Shown one piece after another: positions 16,208-24,318 of a stretch of DNA of 51,118 nt; position 1 is the stretch's first letter, and every line of letters begins with the position of its first letter. The DNA is from Candidatus Poribacteria bacterium. Lineage in GTDB: Bacteria; Poribacteria; WGA-4E; WGA-3G. The stretch is taken from the NCBI GenBank assembly GCA_003635255.1, contig PYJC01000073.1:1-51118 (forward strand), given 5' to 3'. Under the pieces are notes generated by a model. That model worked only from the letters and a program-made list of their open reading frames with translations, searched no databases and was not told where the DNA came from. The translations under genes and the position numbers were made by a program.

Positions 16208-17815
16208 ATGAAAAAAATAGCGCGCGCTTTGATCAGCGTCTACGACAAAACGAACCTTTTGGAAATAGCAACTGCCCTCGCACAAAGGGGCGTAGAAATC
16301 CTCTCCACCGGCGGCACTGCACGACATCTCCGAGACGCAGGAATTGACATCGTTGATGTCTCTGATTATACCGGCTTCCCTGAAATGTTGGACGGTAGAG
16401 TCAAAACCCTCCATCCGAAGGTTCATGGCGGTCTCCTTGCTGAATGGGATAACGCCGAACACAAGGCACAAGCGGAAGCACACAGTATCAGTCCTATTGA
16501 TATGGTGATATGCAATCTATACCCGTTTGAAGCAACCGTTGCTAAACCAAACGTAACACTTCCGGAAGCGATTGAGAACATTGACATCGGCGGGCCAACC
16601 ATGATTCGTGCCGCTGCGAAAAACTATCGACACGTCGCTGCCCTCACGGCACCGAGCCAATACCCACAAATTATCGCCGACTTGGATGCCAACGACGGTT
16701 GCCTCTCGGAAGAGCGGCGATTTGAATTAGCAAAAGCAGCGTTCGCGCATACCGCTCACTACGACACCGCAATCGCAGCCTATCTCGCCGATGATTCCCC
16801 CCTGATAAGGGGGGTTAGGGGGGGTAATAAAGCAGAAGATTCCGAAACAGACGAATTCTCGGATAACCTAACCCTCCATTTCAAGAAGGAACGCACGCTC
16901 CGCTACGGCGAAAACCCGCATCAGCGCGCCGCTTTCTACAGAACCGAAACCACGCCAGGACCGTCCGCTGCGTGGGCAAATCAACTCAGTGGGCAACCGC
17001 TTTCTTTCAATAATCTCCTCGACTTAGAAGCCGCTTTGGAGATCGTCAAGGACTTTAAAACCCCCGCGTGTGCCATCATCAAACATAACAATCCGTGTGG
17101 ACTCGCAACGGCTGATAACTTACAAGAAGCCTTCATGAATGCCTTGGAATGTGATCGCACCTCAGCCTTCGGTTCGATTGTCGGCTTAAACCGCAAAGTA
17201 ACAATCCAGACGGCGAACACGATCCGCGAAGCAGCACAAGCAGGCATAAAAATTGACGCGATTATTGCACCGAGTTACACTGAAAAAGCATTGCGAGCAT
17301 TGTCGCGTGTCAAACGCCGTCCTATTTTTGAAACAGGTTCACTTTCAGATGCAGAACCTATCTTACAAGTTCGCAACGTTACTGGCGGTGTCCTCGTCCA
17401 AGACCCAGATATTCACGAGTTGAGTGCCGATGCATTAGAGGTTGCCACGCAGCGTGCACCGACAGACACAGAGATAGAATCTCTGTTGTTCGCGTGGAAA
17501 GCGTGCAAACATGTCAAATCTAACTGTATCCTGTTGGCGAACGGCATGCAGAGTGTCGGTATTGGTGCCGGACAGATGAGCCGCGTGGATGCCGCGATTA
17601 TCGCTATTCGAAAGGCGGGTGAGAAGGCGAAGGGTGCCGTGTTAGCCTCGGATGCCTACTTCCCATTCCCCGATGGTGTCAAAATTGCGGGTGAGGCAGG
17701 CATCAGGGCGATTATCCAACCTGGTGGCTCTGTTAACGACGAGCCTGTGATTGAGACTGCAGACGCTTACGGCATGGCGATGGTGCTAACAAGCATCCGA
17801 CATTTCCGGCATTAA
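16208..17815 (+). CDS. purH: Bifunctional AICAR formyltransferase / IMP cyclohydrolase
   Basis: 535 residues, typical for PurH (about 520-530). The cyclohydrolase domain starts RALISVYDKTNLLEIATALA and has STGGTARHLR and DGRVKTLHPKVHGGLLA. The formyltransferase domain has LRYGENPHQRAAFY, the catalytic Lys-His pair in IIKHNNPCGLA, and SVGIGAGQMSRVDA. It catalyses the last two steps of IMP synthesis in the cytoplasm. The two domains are joined by a segment (residues about 196-220) that contains SPLIRGVRGG, encoded by a C6/G6 palindromic repeat inserted in frame. Ribosome site CGAGGAAGT before ATG 16208. Confidence 0.97.
   Translation: MKKIARALISVYDKTNLLEIATALAQRGVEILSTGGTARHLRDAGIDIVDVSDYTGFPEMLDGRVKTLHPKVHGGLLAEWDNAEHKAQAEAHSISPIDMVICNLYPFEATVAKPNVTLPEAIENIDIGGPTMIRAAAKNYRHVAALTAPSQYPQIIADLDANDGCLSEERRFELAKAAFAHTAHYDTAIAAYLADDSPLIRGVRGGNKAEDSETDEFSDNLTLHFKKERTLRYGENPHQRAAFYRTETTPGPSAAWANQLSGQPLSFNNLLDLEAALEIVKDFKTPACAIIKHNNPCGLATADNLQEAFMNALECDRTSAFGSIVGLNRKVTIQTANTIREAAQAGIKIDAIIAPSYTEKALRALSRVKRRPIFETGSLSDAEPILQVRNVTGGVLVQDPDIHELSADALEVATQRAPTDTEIESLLFAWKACKHVKSNCILLANGMQSVGIGAGQMSRVDAAIIAIRKAGEKAKGAVLASDAYFPFPDGVKIAGEAGIRAIIQPGGSVNDEPVIETADAYGMAMVLTSIRHFRH
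16797..16824. repeat. In-frame C6-TGATAA-G6 palindromic repeat inside purH
   Basis: CCCCCC, TGATAA, GGGGGG, TTA, GGGGGGG. This is the kind of dispersed palindrome that in several bacteria encodes 'PLIRGVRG' when it lands in a gene. It lies exactly in the variable interdomain loop of PurH and keeps the frame open. Confidence 0.8.
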
Positions 17816-17893
17816 GACCAATGTCTAACAGTTAGGGTATTAGGATCAACAAGAGAACTTTGTGTGAATATGGATGCTTAACTTGAGGTGAAT

Positions 17894-18409
17894 ATGGTGG
17901 ATTTAGAAGCAGTTTGGTATCGGGTGCTAAAAGACACCTCTGTTGAACATTTCTCTATACACGGTCCCGATCATTGGGCACGTGTTGAAAGGAATGGTCT
18001 TTACGTAGCACAGAAAACAGGGGCTAATCAAATGATCGTGCAGCTGTTCGCAGTATTCCATGACTGCATGCGCCAGAACGATGATATTGATCCCGGGCAT
18101 GGGCGTAGAGGTGCCGAATATGCCGTTCAAATCAAAAATGAACTCATCAATATTCCCTCAGACGACTTTGATAAATTATACTATGCGTGTGAATGGCATA
18201 CAGATAAGGTAGCGATAGATGATGTTACGATCGCAGCATGCTGGGATGCCGATCGATTGGATTTGGGTCGAGTCGGATTTATATTGGACCCCCAATACAT
18301 GAATTCCAAACCCGCCCAAGAAATAGCCAAACGCGATGATATTAGCGTGTTGGATCGCGTTGCGGTAAGGAATTGGGAGAAATTAGTTTGTAGGTCAAAT
18401 ATACGCTGA
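17894..18409 (+). CDS. HD-domain phosphohydrolase-like protein
   Basis: 171 residues from ATG 17894, with GAGG five bases upstream; a GTG at 17888 is the alternative start. The metal ligands of the HD superfamily are visible in order: HGPDHWARV (first His), FHDCMRQND (the HD pair), CEWHTD, and CWDADRLDLGRVG (final Asp). Such small HD proteins cleave phosphate esters or nucleotides; the substrate is unknown. It stands alone between purH and the remains of the HicA/HicB cluster. Confidence 0.8.
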   Translation: MVDLEAVWYRVLKDTSVEHFSIHGPDHWARVERNGLYVAQKTGANQMIVQLFAVFHDCMRQNDDIDPGHGRRGAEYAVQIKNELINIPSDDFDKLYYACEWHTDKVAIDDVTIAACWDADRLDLGRVGFILDPQYMNSKPAQEIAKRDDISVLDRVAVRNWEKLVCRSNIR

Positions 18410-18540
18410 TTTTCACAGATTATAAAAGAGGAGACAGATGTTTTCTGTTTCTTTTCATTGAGTAAAATATAGACAATTTCCTGTTTGCCTCTACACAGTT
18501 TTTGAACAAACTGGACATTCGACGATTTTTGTGATATTCT

Positions 18541-18612
18541 ATGCCCAGAAAAATACAACAACTCATCGCGGACTTGAAAAAATCTGGTTTCGTTGATATA
18601 GGTGAAGCTTAA
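18541..18612 (+). pseudogene. hicA remnant (N-terminal 23 codons)
   Basis: ATG 18541 opens MPRKIQQLIADLKKSGFVDI, the standard first helix of HicA mRNA interferases. After GEA the frame stops at 18610-18612. The rest of HicA, including the GSHR-type catalytic His segment, is missing. The HicB-like frame begins two bases later. An internal deletion that removed the core of the toxin is the simplest explanation. Confidence 0.7.
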
Positions 18613-18614
18613 AG

Positions 18615-18851
18615 ATGACTGAAAGTGCGAAATACGTCAAGATCGTTGAGTGGTCGGATGAAGACTAATATTTTTTCGAATATTGTCCCGGAATTATCGG
18701 TCCATGTTGCCATGGCACTGATGAAATTGAAGTTTATCAGCAGTTATGTGAAATCGTCGACGAGTGGATAGAAATCTTGCATCGTGACAATGAGACACTC
18801 CCACCACCAACTATTGGTAAGAATATTGAGAGATTTTTAAACGGAACTTAG
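18615..18851 (+). pseudogene. HicB-like antitoxin with in-frame TAA at codon 18
   Basis: From ATG 18615 the frame gives MTESAKYVKIVEWSDED, a TAA at 18666-18668, then YFFEYCPGIIGPCCHGTDEI and a helix ending ETLPPPTIGKNIERFLNG before TAG at 18849. This is the partial-RNase-H HicB pattern (strand, CPG, GCHG, D-E helix, LPPPT). One C-to-T change turning CAA into TAA would account for the stop. Together with the truncated hicA before it, the pair appears dead. Confidence 0.75.
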
Positions 18852-18852
18852 G

Positions 18853-19134
18853 ATGACCAAAATGAAAATGAAGGCTTTTCAAGTTGTCTTAGAAAGGGAC
18901 AAGTAGCCCGATGAGCCAGATGAGAACGCTGTCTGGCGGGCTTACATTCCCGCTTTAGAGCATCAAGGGGCTTCAAGTTGGGGGTATACCCAAAAAGAGG
19001 CTTTAAAGAATTTACAAGATGCTGTTGATTTACTCATTGAATCGTTTTTGGCACATGGAGAAAAGCTGCCTGCTGGTCTTTCTACACAAACTCGTATCAG
19101 CGATTTGCCCTTAATCCATTCCTCGTCCAGTTGA
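18853..19134 (+). pseudogene. Second HicB-like antitoxin with in-frame TAG at codon 18
   Basis: ATG 18853 follows the previous stop by one base. It reads MTKMKMKAFQVVLERDK, a TAG at 18904-18906, then PDENAVWRAYIPALEHQGAS, SWGYTQKEALKNLQDAVDLL and SFLAHGEKLPAG, ending at TGA 19132. This matches the HicB antitoxin core (WRAYxPALExxGAxxWGxTxxEALxNxxE). No second toxin is seen. The premature stop and lack of a good restart codon indicate a pseudogene. Confidence 0.75.
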
Positions 19135-19161
19135 ACAGTAAACGCTCATAGGAAGTGAAAA

Positions 19162-20322
19162 TTGCCTACAACACTAACACTCCCACCCATAATAATTACG
19201 GGAGCAGACGCATCCGAAAACGTCGGTGAACAGGCGAAACAGCTCGGTGCAATAAATGCCCTCATTGTGACCGATCCGGGAATCGCCAAAATCGGGTATG
19301 CCGACCAGATTGCCCAAAATTTATATGCCACTGGTATAAGTAGCACCTGCTTCTCCGATGTCACACCTGATCCAACCTTACAGAACGTACGGGACGGCTT
19401 GAAGCAATACATTGACGAAGCCTGTGATTTGATTGTGAGCATCGGTGGCGGAAGTGCAATCGACTGTGGAAAAGGCATCGCCATGAAACTCACCAACAGA
19501 GGCGATTTTGCAGATTACATGGGTGTGGATAAAATCCCGAATCCGGGTGCACCCCTTATCGCGATACCGACGACAGGCGGTACCGGCAGCGAAGTCTCCA
19601 AGGTTACCGTCATCACCGACACCGAGCGGAACGTCAAAATGATGCTCAGTAGTGCTTGTCTATTGGCACACGTCGCACTCGTGGACCCGCTGTTGTCCCT
19701 CACAACGCCGCCACACCTAACGGCAGCAGTCGGTGTTGACGCGTTGACGCACGCAATAGAGGCGTACATCTCCAAACGCGCACAGCCAATCACCGACGCA
19801 CTTGCATTAAAAGCAATTGAGATGATTGCGGGGTCGCTACGACAGGCGTGGGCAGACGGTGAAAACGTTCCAGCACGCACGGATATGATGATCGGTGCAT
19901 CTATCGCAGGGATGGCGTTCAGCAATTCCTCTGTCGCTTTGGTCCATGGAATGTCCCGTCCGATCGGGGCATATTTCCATGTCCATCACGGACTCTCGAA
20001 TTCGGTGTTGCTACGCGATGTAATGGCATTTAGCGTTGTCGGCGCGCCAGCGCGCTTTGCAGATATTGCACGTGCGATGGGCGAACAGATTGACGGATTG
20101 TCTCCGATGCACCAAGCGGACGCAGCGGTCTCTGCCGTAGAACGACTTGTCACCGATATTCAGATGCCGCGCCTCGGCGAAATCGATAAAATTGACAGAG
20201 CGAAATTCGAGGACGTGATTGAACAGATGGCAGCCGATGCGATTGCAAGCGGCAGTCCCGCAAACAATCCGCGACAAGCCACCGCTGAAGAGATAGTTGC
20301 CCTATACCGTCAGTGTTTTTAA
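19162..20322 (+). CDS. Iron-containing alcohol dehydrogenase
   Basis: 386 residues, the family's normal length, from TTG 19162 with AGGAAGTG upstream. The NAD-binding half has LIVTDPGIAK, SIGGGSAIDCGKGIA and PTTGGTGSEVSKVTVI. The metal-binding half has the ligands DALTHAIEAY and HGMSRPIGAYFHVHHG (Asp and three His). These enzymes interconvert short alcohols and aldehydes with NAD(P) in the cytoplasm; the substrate cannot be assigned. It is not obviously part of an operon, since the nuclease-like gene starts 86 bp later behind a pair of short repeats. Confidence 0.93.
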   Translation: MPTTLTLPPIIITGADASENVGEQAKQLGAINALIVTDPGIAKIGYADQIAQNLYATGISSTCFSDVTPDPTLQNVRDGLKQYIDEACDLIVSIGGGSAIDCGKGIAMKLTNRGDFADYMGVDKIPNPGAPLIAIPTTGGTGSEVSKVTVITDTERNVKMMLSSACLLAHVALVDPLLSLTTPPHLTAAVGVDALTHAIEAYISKRAQPITDALALKAIEMIAGSLRQAWADGENVPARTDMMIGASIAGMAFSNSSVALVHGMSRPIGAYFHVHHGLSNSVLLRDVMAFSVVGAPARFADIARAMGEQIDGLSPMHQADAAVSAVERLVTDIQMPRLGEIDKIDRAKFEDVIEQMAADAIASGSPANNPRQATAEEIVALYRQCF

Positions 20323-20374
20323 AAGTAGTAGGCATGCTCCGTCATGCCGTTCACATAGAAAGTAGTAGGCACGC
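20322..20374. repeat. Pair of AAAGTAGTAGGCAYGC direct repeats
   Basis: AAAGTAGTAGGCATGC at 20322-20337 and AAAGTAGTAGGCACGC at 20359-20374, 37 bp apart, one base different. They sit between the alcohol dehydrogenase stop and the nuclease-like start. Probably two decayed units of a dispersed repeat. Confidence 0.75.
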
Positions 20375-20408
20375 GCCGGCGGGTTCTCCGTTCATACCTA
20401 AGGGGATC

Positions 20409-21023
20409 ATGCCTCAATTATCTTGCATCGCAATTCTCAGAAGAATAATCTTAGCATTCTTGTTGTGCCTATCATTCGCCGGATGTGAAACTTCTGATAT
20501 ACTGCTCCCCGAAAGCAGCGCACCGATTTATTATGGAACGATTGATAGCATTGATAACGTCTACGATGGCGACACGATCCGAGATGTGGCGATCCTAATC
20601 TATCCGTTTTATTCGCCAACACTCGGAATAAATGAAGCGCAATTAACCCTCTGGCCCGGTATTGAGCGTCGCTCCGATGGCATTTATAGTATCACAGACA
20701 TCAGAATCGCAGGGGTAGACACACCTGAGAAACGACCGATCCGCGGTGATCGCACGGAAGCCTCAATTCAAAGGGAGGAAGCGCGCGCGGAAGCCGCAAC
20801 AGACTTCCTCAAACAACTCCTCCTTGACAATAGTAAGGCGGATGGCACCCTTGGATTCGTGATTCAGAATCCTGAACCGGATAAATATGCCGGGCGCATC
20901 GTCGCGGATGTGATATGTTTCAAAGATGGTGTATCTACCGATGTCGCTGAGGCGTTACTGGAAGCAGGACACGCCGTTATCTATGACGGCGGCACAAAAA
21001 CGCACGATTGGGGTGCAGAATAG
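20409..21023 (+). CDS. Staphylococcal-nuclease-like lipoprotein
   Basis: 204 residues from ATG 20409 with AAGGGG just before it. The signal is of lipoprotein type: ILRRIILAFLLCLSFAGC, with Cys in a clean lipobox (SFAGC). The mature domain has the SNase marks IDSIDNVYDGDTI and DIRIAGVDTPEKRP, the second corresponding to the Asp/Arg/Glu active-site region. ATDFLKQLLLD and DKYAGRIVADV (Arg) follow. An insert of about 35 residues (LIYPFYSPTLGIN...) separates the first two motifs, longer than in Staphylococcus nuclease. It probably cleaves DNA or RNA outside the inner membrane. Confidence 0.85.
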   Translation: MPQLSCIAILRRIILAFLLCLSFAGCETSDILLPESSAPIYYGTIDSIDNVYDGDTIRDVAILIYPFYSPTLGINEAQLTLWPGIERRSDGIYSITDIRIAGVDTPEKRPIRGDRTEASIQREEARAEAATDFLKQLLLDNSKADGTLGFVIQNPEPDKYAGRIVADVICFKDGVSTDVAEALLEAGHAVIYDGGTKTHDWGAE

Positions 21024-21040
21024 ACAAAAAGGAATAACTT

Positions 21041-22000
21041 GTGAATAAACTCAAGATTGTTGTCCCCGGTGATTCACCACCGCAAATCCAAGGGTCCCCG
21101 CATCTCGAACGCCTGAAACCCTATGGTGATGTTGTCCTCTACACTGACCGACCCGAGACTGAAGAAGAGAAACTCCGCCGCGCCGAAGACGCAGACATTC
21201 TCATCAACTCACGCGGGATCGTCAAATGGCATGCAGAGACCCTACGCCAACTCCCCAAACTCAAGTTAATCTCGCTCTGCTCGATCGGAACGGATATGAT
21301 TGGACTTGAGGAGGCGAAGGCGCGCGGCATTACTGTTTGCAATCAACCCGGACGCACCGCACCAGTTGTCGCGGAACACGGATTCGGACTGATGTTCGCA
21401 CTCGCCAAGCGGGCGGCGTTCCTGACAGCATCTATGAAATCAAGTGGATGGCCCCGTATGGACAACATCTATCTGCAAGGAAAAACGTTAGGAGTTATCG
21501 GTACTGGACATATCGGCGCAGAGATGGCGCGTCTCGGGCGAGCCATCGGGATGAATGTTATCGCGTGGACCTACAATCCTTCAGCAGCACGTGCAGAGGA
21601 ACTCGGTGTTGCATTTGTTTCTCTGGATGAACTCCTCCGCACTGCGGATGTTGTTAGTCTACATGTCAGACTGACGGGGGAGAGCCACCATCTCATCGGT
21701 GAACGTGAACTCGGCTTGATGAAACCGGGCGCGCTCTTAATCAACGTCGCCCGCGGCGGTGTGATTGATACCGACGCGCTAATTCGAGCATTAAACAGCG
21801 GACATCTCGGCGGAGCTGCGATTGATGTCTATGATCAGGAGCCGCTTCCGGCGAAACATCCGATCTTGGCATGTGAACAGGTGATTCTAACGCCGCATTG
21901 TGCCGATATGACCCCTGAAGGCGTTGAACTCCTTAACGAAGGCGCGGTGGACAATATCATCGCTTTTCTGGAAGGTAATCCGCAAAATGTTGTTGTTTGA
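21041..22000 (+). CDS. D-isomer-specific 2-hydroxyacid dehydrogenase
   Basis: 319 residues from GTG 21041 behind AAAAAGGAA. The NAD-binding domain has GVIGTGHIGAEMARL (GxGxxG). The catalytic triad positions are visible: Arg in NVARGGVIDTDAL, Glu in DVYDQEPLP, and His in TPHCADMTPEG. The family includes phosphoglycerate, glycerate, lactate and formate dehydrogenases; this short form, without an ACT domain, fits a glyoxylate/hydroxypyruvate reductase-type role. Cytoplasmic. It ends 41 bp before the HyuA-like gene, so a shared transcript is likely. Confidence 0.9.
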   Translation: MNKLKIVVPGDSPPQIQGSPHLERLKPYGDVVLYTDRPETEEEKLRRAEDADILINSRGIVKWHAETLRQLPKLKLISLCSIGTDMIGLEEAKARGITVCNQPGRTAPVVAEHGFGLMFALAKRAAFLTASMKSSGWPRMDNIYLQGKTLGVIGTGHIGAEMARLGRAIGMNVIAWTYNPSAARAEELGVAFVSLDELLRTADVVSLHVRLTGESHHLIGERELGLMKPGALLINVARGGVIDTDALIRALNSGHLGGAAIDVYDQEPLPAKHPILACEQVILTPHCADMTPEGVELLNEGAVDNIIAFLEGNPQNVVV

Positions 22001-22041
22001 GGTTTTCATTAACAACGGGAGATAATCGCGCAGAAACCCCC

Positions 22042-24111
22042 ATGATTAAGAGTATAGGGGTTGATACGGGTGGTACCTTCACAGACATCGTGATGCGTAT
22101 CAACGACAACCTATTTACGCACAAAGTCCTATCCACACCACAAAACCCGGCATACGCCGTGATACAAGGTGTGAGTGAAATTTTGCGGATGCATAATACC
22201 GATGCTGAGCGGTTGGAGATCGTCCACGGTTCGACAGTCGCGACAAACGCGCTTCTCGAACGTAAGGGGGCCCGCATCGCTCTCGTCACAACGAAAGGCT
22301 TTGAAGACATTTTAGAGATCGGCAGACAATCACGTCCGAGTCTTTATGATTTCTTCGTAGAACGTCCAGCACCGCTCGTCCCTACCGACAGACGTTTCGG
22401 TATATCGGAGCGCACACTGCACACAGGCGAAATACAGACCGAGATTAAACCCACCGATTTGGATGTGCTTGCCTCCGAACTCGCTGCGTTGCAACTTGAT
22501 GCGGTCGCAATCTGTTTCCTTTTCGCCTACGTCAACCCGCGAAACGAACAGATCGTTGCAGAACACCTCACACGGCTTGGGATCCCAATTTCGTGTTCGC
22601 ACGAAGTCCTGCCTGAATATCGTGAATATGCGCGTTTTAGTACCACCGTTGCAAACGCATTCATCCGTCCAACCTTAGAACGGCATCTTTCTACCCTAAC
22701 AGATTCTGAACAGTTTCTGGAATCGTTCCGTTTGATGCTCTCCAATGGCGGTTGTGTTTCTGCCAAAATTTTTCAGCGCAGCTTGCAAGCTGAAAACTTG
22801 CTATACAGAGGTGAGTCGGCGGGTATCCGCACGGTTCTTTCAGGTCCCGCGGGCGGTGTCCTCGGCGCGTATCAGATCGCCAAAGCCGCTGGCTACGACC
22901 AGATCATCACGTTTGATATGGGTGGCACCTCTACAGATGTGAGCCTCTGTAATAACGGTGTCTCACTTACGACGGAGAGCACGATTAGTGGACTTCCAAT
23001 CAAAGTGCCATTGATTGACATCCATACCGTTGGTGCAGGCGGCGGTTCTATCGCAACTGTGGATACCGGTGGCGCATTGCGCGTCGGACCAGAAAGTGCA
23101 GGTGCAGCCCCAGGTCCAATTTGCTATGGAAACAACGGGGAAGACATCACAGTAACCGACGCGAACCTCTTTTTGGGACGTATCGCTGCAACCCAGTTTT
23201 TAGGGGGGGCAATGTCCCTTGATACCGATAAGACCAGGACCCATATTGAAAAATTTGCAGCGCAACTCGGCATCCCGCCACTACAAGCCGCGGATGGCAT
23301 CCTCAAGGTTGCCAATGCAGCGATGGAACGCGCCATCAAAGTCATCTCCGTAGAGCGTGGATTTGATACCCGCGATTTCACGCTCGTCTCCTTCGGCGGT
23401 GCTGGCGGTTTACACGCCGCATTTATGGCGGAAAACCTCGATATCGGAACAGTCCTAATTCCACCCAACGGGGGTTTGCTCTCCGCTTATGGAATGCTTT
23501 TTGCGGATGTTGTTAAAGACTATTCACAGACGGTGCTATTGAAGTTTGAAACCAGCAGCGAGGTGCTTCTTGAAACGTTAGATATTGGCTTTGATGAACT
23601 CTTAACCCGTGCGGAAAATGAGATGAAAGCGGAAGGATTCACGCCAGAGCAACTCAAAATTGATCGCTCGCTTGACGTGCGATATGAGGGGCAGTCCTAT
23701 GAACTAAATATCCCCTATTCCATCGAAACAGGCACATCCACACAGGAGATACAGGTGTTTGTTCAAAAGTTTCACGCCACACATGATCAACGGTTCGGCT
23801 ATGCGCGAACAGACGCACCAGTGGAAGTCGTGAACCTCCGACTGACAGCAATTGGCGAAACCGATAAACCTTCCATTCAACCCTTACCTCTCGTTGATAC
23901 TGATCCATCTGAAGCATTTACCGTCCAAAACCGCGTCATATTCGAGGGTGAGGCACTCCTGACCGATTTCTATCGCCGCGAAGCGTTGCGTCCGGGGAAT
24001 CAAATTGATGGTCCTGCGATTGTAACAGAATTTAGCGCGACGACTGTAATACCACCAAATTTCTATGCCGTTGTCGACGCGTATCAAAATCTTATTTTAA
24101 CCAAGAAATAG
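22042..24111 (+). CDS. Hydantoinase/oxoprolinase A-type ATP-dependent amidohydrolase
   Basis: 689 residues from ATG 22042. The N-terminal HydA-N domain starts IGVDTGGTFTDIVMR, the first phosphate loop of the actin-like ATPase fold. VHGSTVATNALLERKGA and LPEYREYARFSTTVANAFI follow. The core HyuA domain has VLSGPAGGVLGA, FDMGGTSTDVSL, HTVGAGGGSIA and SFGGAGGLHAAFMAE. Homologues open hydantoins or 5-oxoproline with ATP, or form the beta subunit of acetone carboxylase. They normally work with a B subunit (HyuB), but no HyuB-like gene is in this window, so the partner lies elsewhere or is absent. Confidence 0.92.
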   Translation: MIKSIGVDTGGTFTDIVMRINDNLFTHKVLSTPQNPAYAVIQGVSEILRMHNTDAERLEIVHGSTVATNALLERKGARIALVTTKGFEDILEIGRQSRPSLYDFFVERPAPLVPTDRRFGISERTLHTGEIQTEIKPTDLDVLASELAALQLDAVAICFLFAYVNPRNEQIVAEHLTRLGIPISCSHEVLPEYREYARFSTTVANAFIRPTLERHLSTLTDSEQFLESFRLMLSNGGCVSAKIFQRSLQAENLLYRGESAGIRTVLSGPAGGVLGAYQIAKAAGYDQIITFDMGGTSTDVSLCNNGVSLTTESTISGLPIKVPLIDIHTVGAGGGSIATVDTGGALRVGPESAGAAPGPICYGNNGEDITVTDANLFLGRIAATQFLGGAMSLDTDKTRTHIEKFAAQLGIPPLQAADGILKVANAAMERAIKVISVERGFDTRDFTLVSFGGAGGLHAAFMAENLDIGTVLIPPNGGLLSAYGMLFADVVKDYSQTVLLKFETSSEVLLETLDIGFDELLTRAENEMKAEGFTPEQLKIDRSLDVRYEGQSYELNIPYSIETGTSTQEIQVFVQKFHATHDQRFGYARTDAPVEVVNLRLTAIGETDKPSIQPLPLVDTDPSEAFTVQNRVIFEGEALLTDFYRREALRPGNQIDGPAIVTEFSATTVIPPNFYAVVDAYQNLILTKK

Positions 24112-24127
24112 AGTTGGGTAAATTCCT

Positions 24128-24156
24128 TTGACACGGCACATCCCATTTGATATACT
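24128..24156 (+). promoter_or_regulatory. Near-consensus sigma-70 promoter
   Basis: A perfect TTGACA at 24128-24133, 17-base spacer, and TATACT at 24151-24156. This is among the best matches in the window. It drives the leader before the ManD/RspA-like gene, with transcription expected to start near 24163. Confidence 0.8.
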
Positions 24157-24162
24157 TTCGAC

Positions 24163-24207
24163 ATGGCAGAAATTGTTGAGAAGCAGCCGCGCTGCTACAA
24201 GAATTAA
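24163..24207 (+). other. Possible leader ORF with embedded hairpin
   Basis: An ATG falls at the predicted transcript start and gives a 14-residue peptide, MAEIVEKQPRCYKN, ending TAA at 24205. It overlaps a perfect AGCAGC/GCTGCT hairpin at 24182-24196. Leaderless initiation would be required because no ribosome site fits. It may equally be untranslated leader. Confidence 0.3.
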
Positions 24208-24318
24208 AACCAATATCGCGTAGTCTGAAATAAAATGGTTCTCACTGCGAAGCAGGGTTTAAGAAACGCACGCCTATTAGCAATCGCACGCTATTTAACC
24301 GCAAGGAAAAGTAAAAAT

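Noticed and set aside
18615..19134. Recoded stops (selenocysteine or pyrrolysine) in the HicB-like frames
   Set aside because: The two stops are of different type (TAA and TAG), neither is TGA, no recoding structure is evident, and the adjacent hicA is also broken; decay is simpler.
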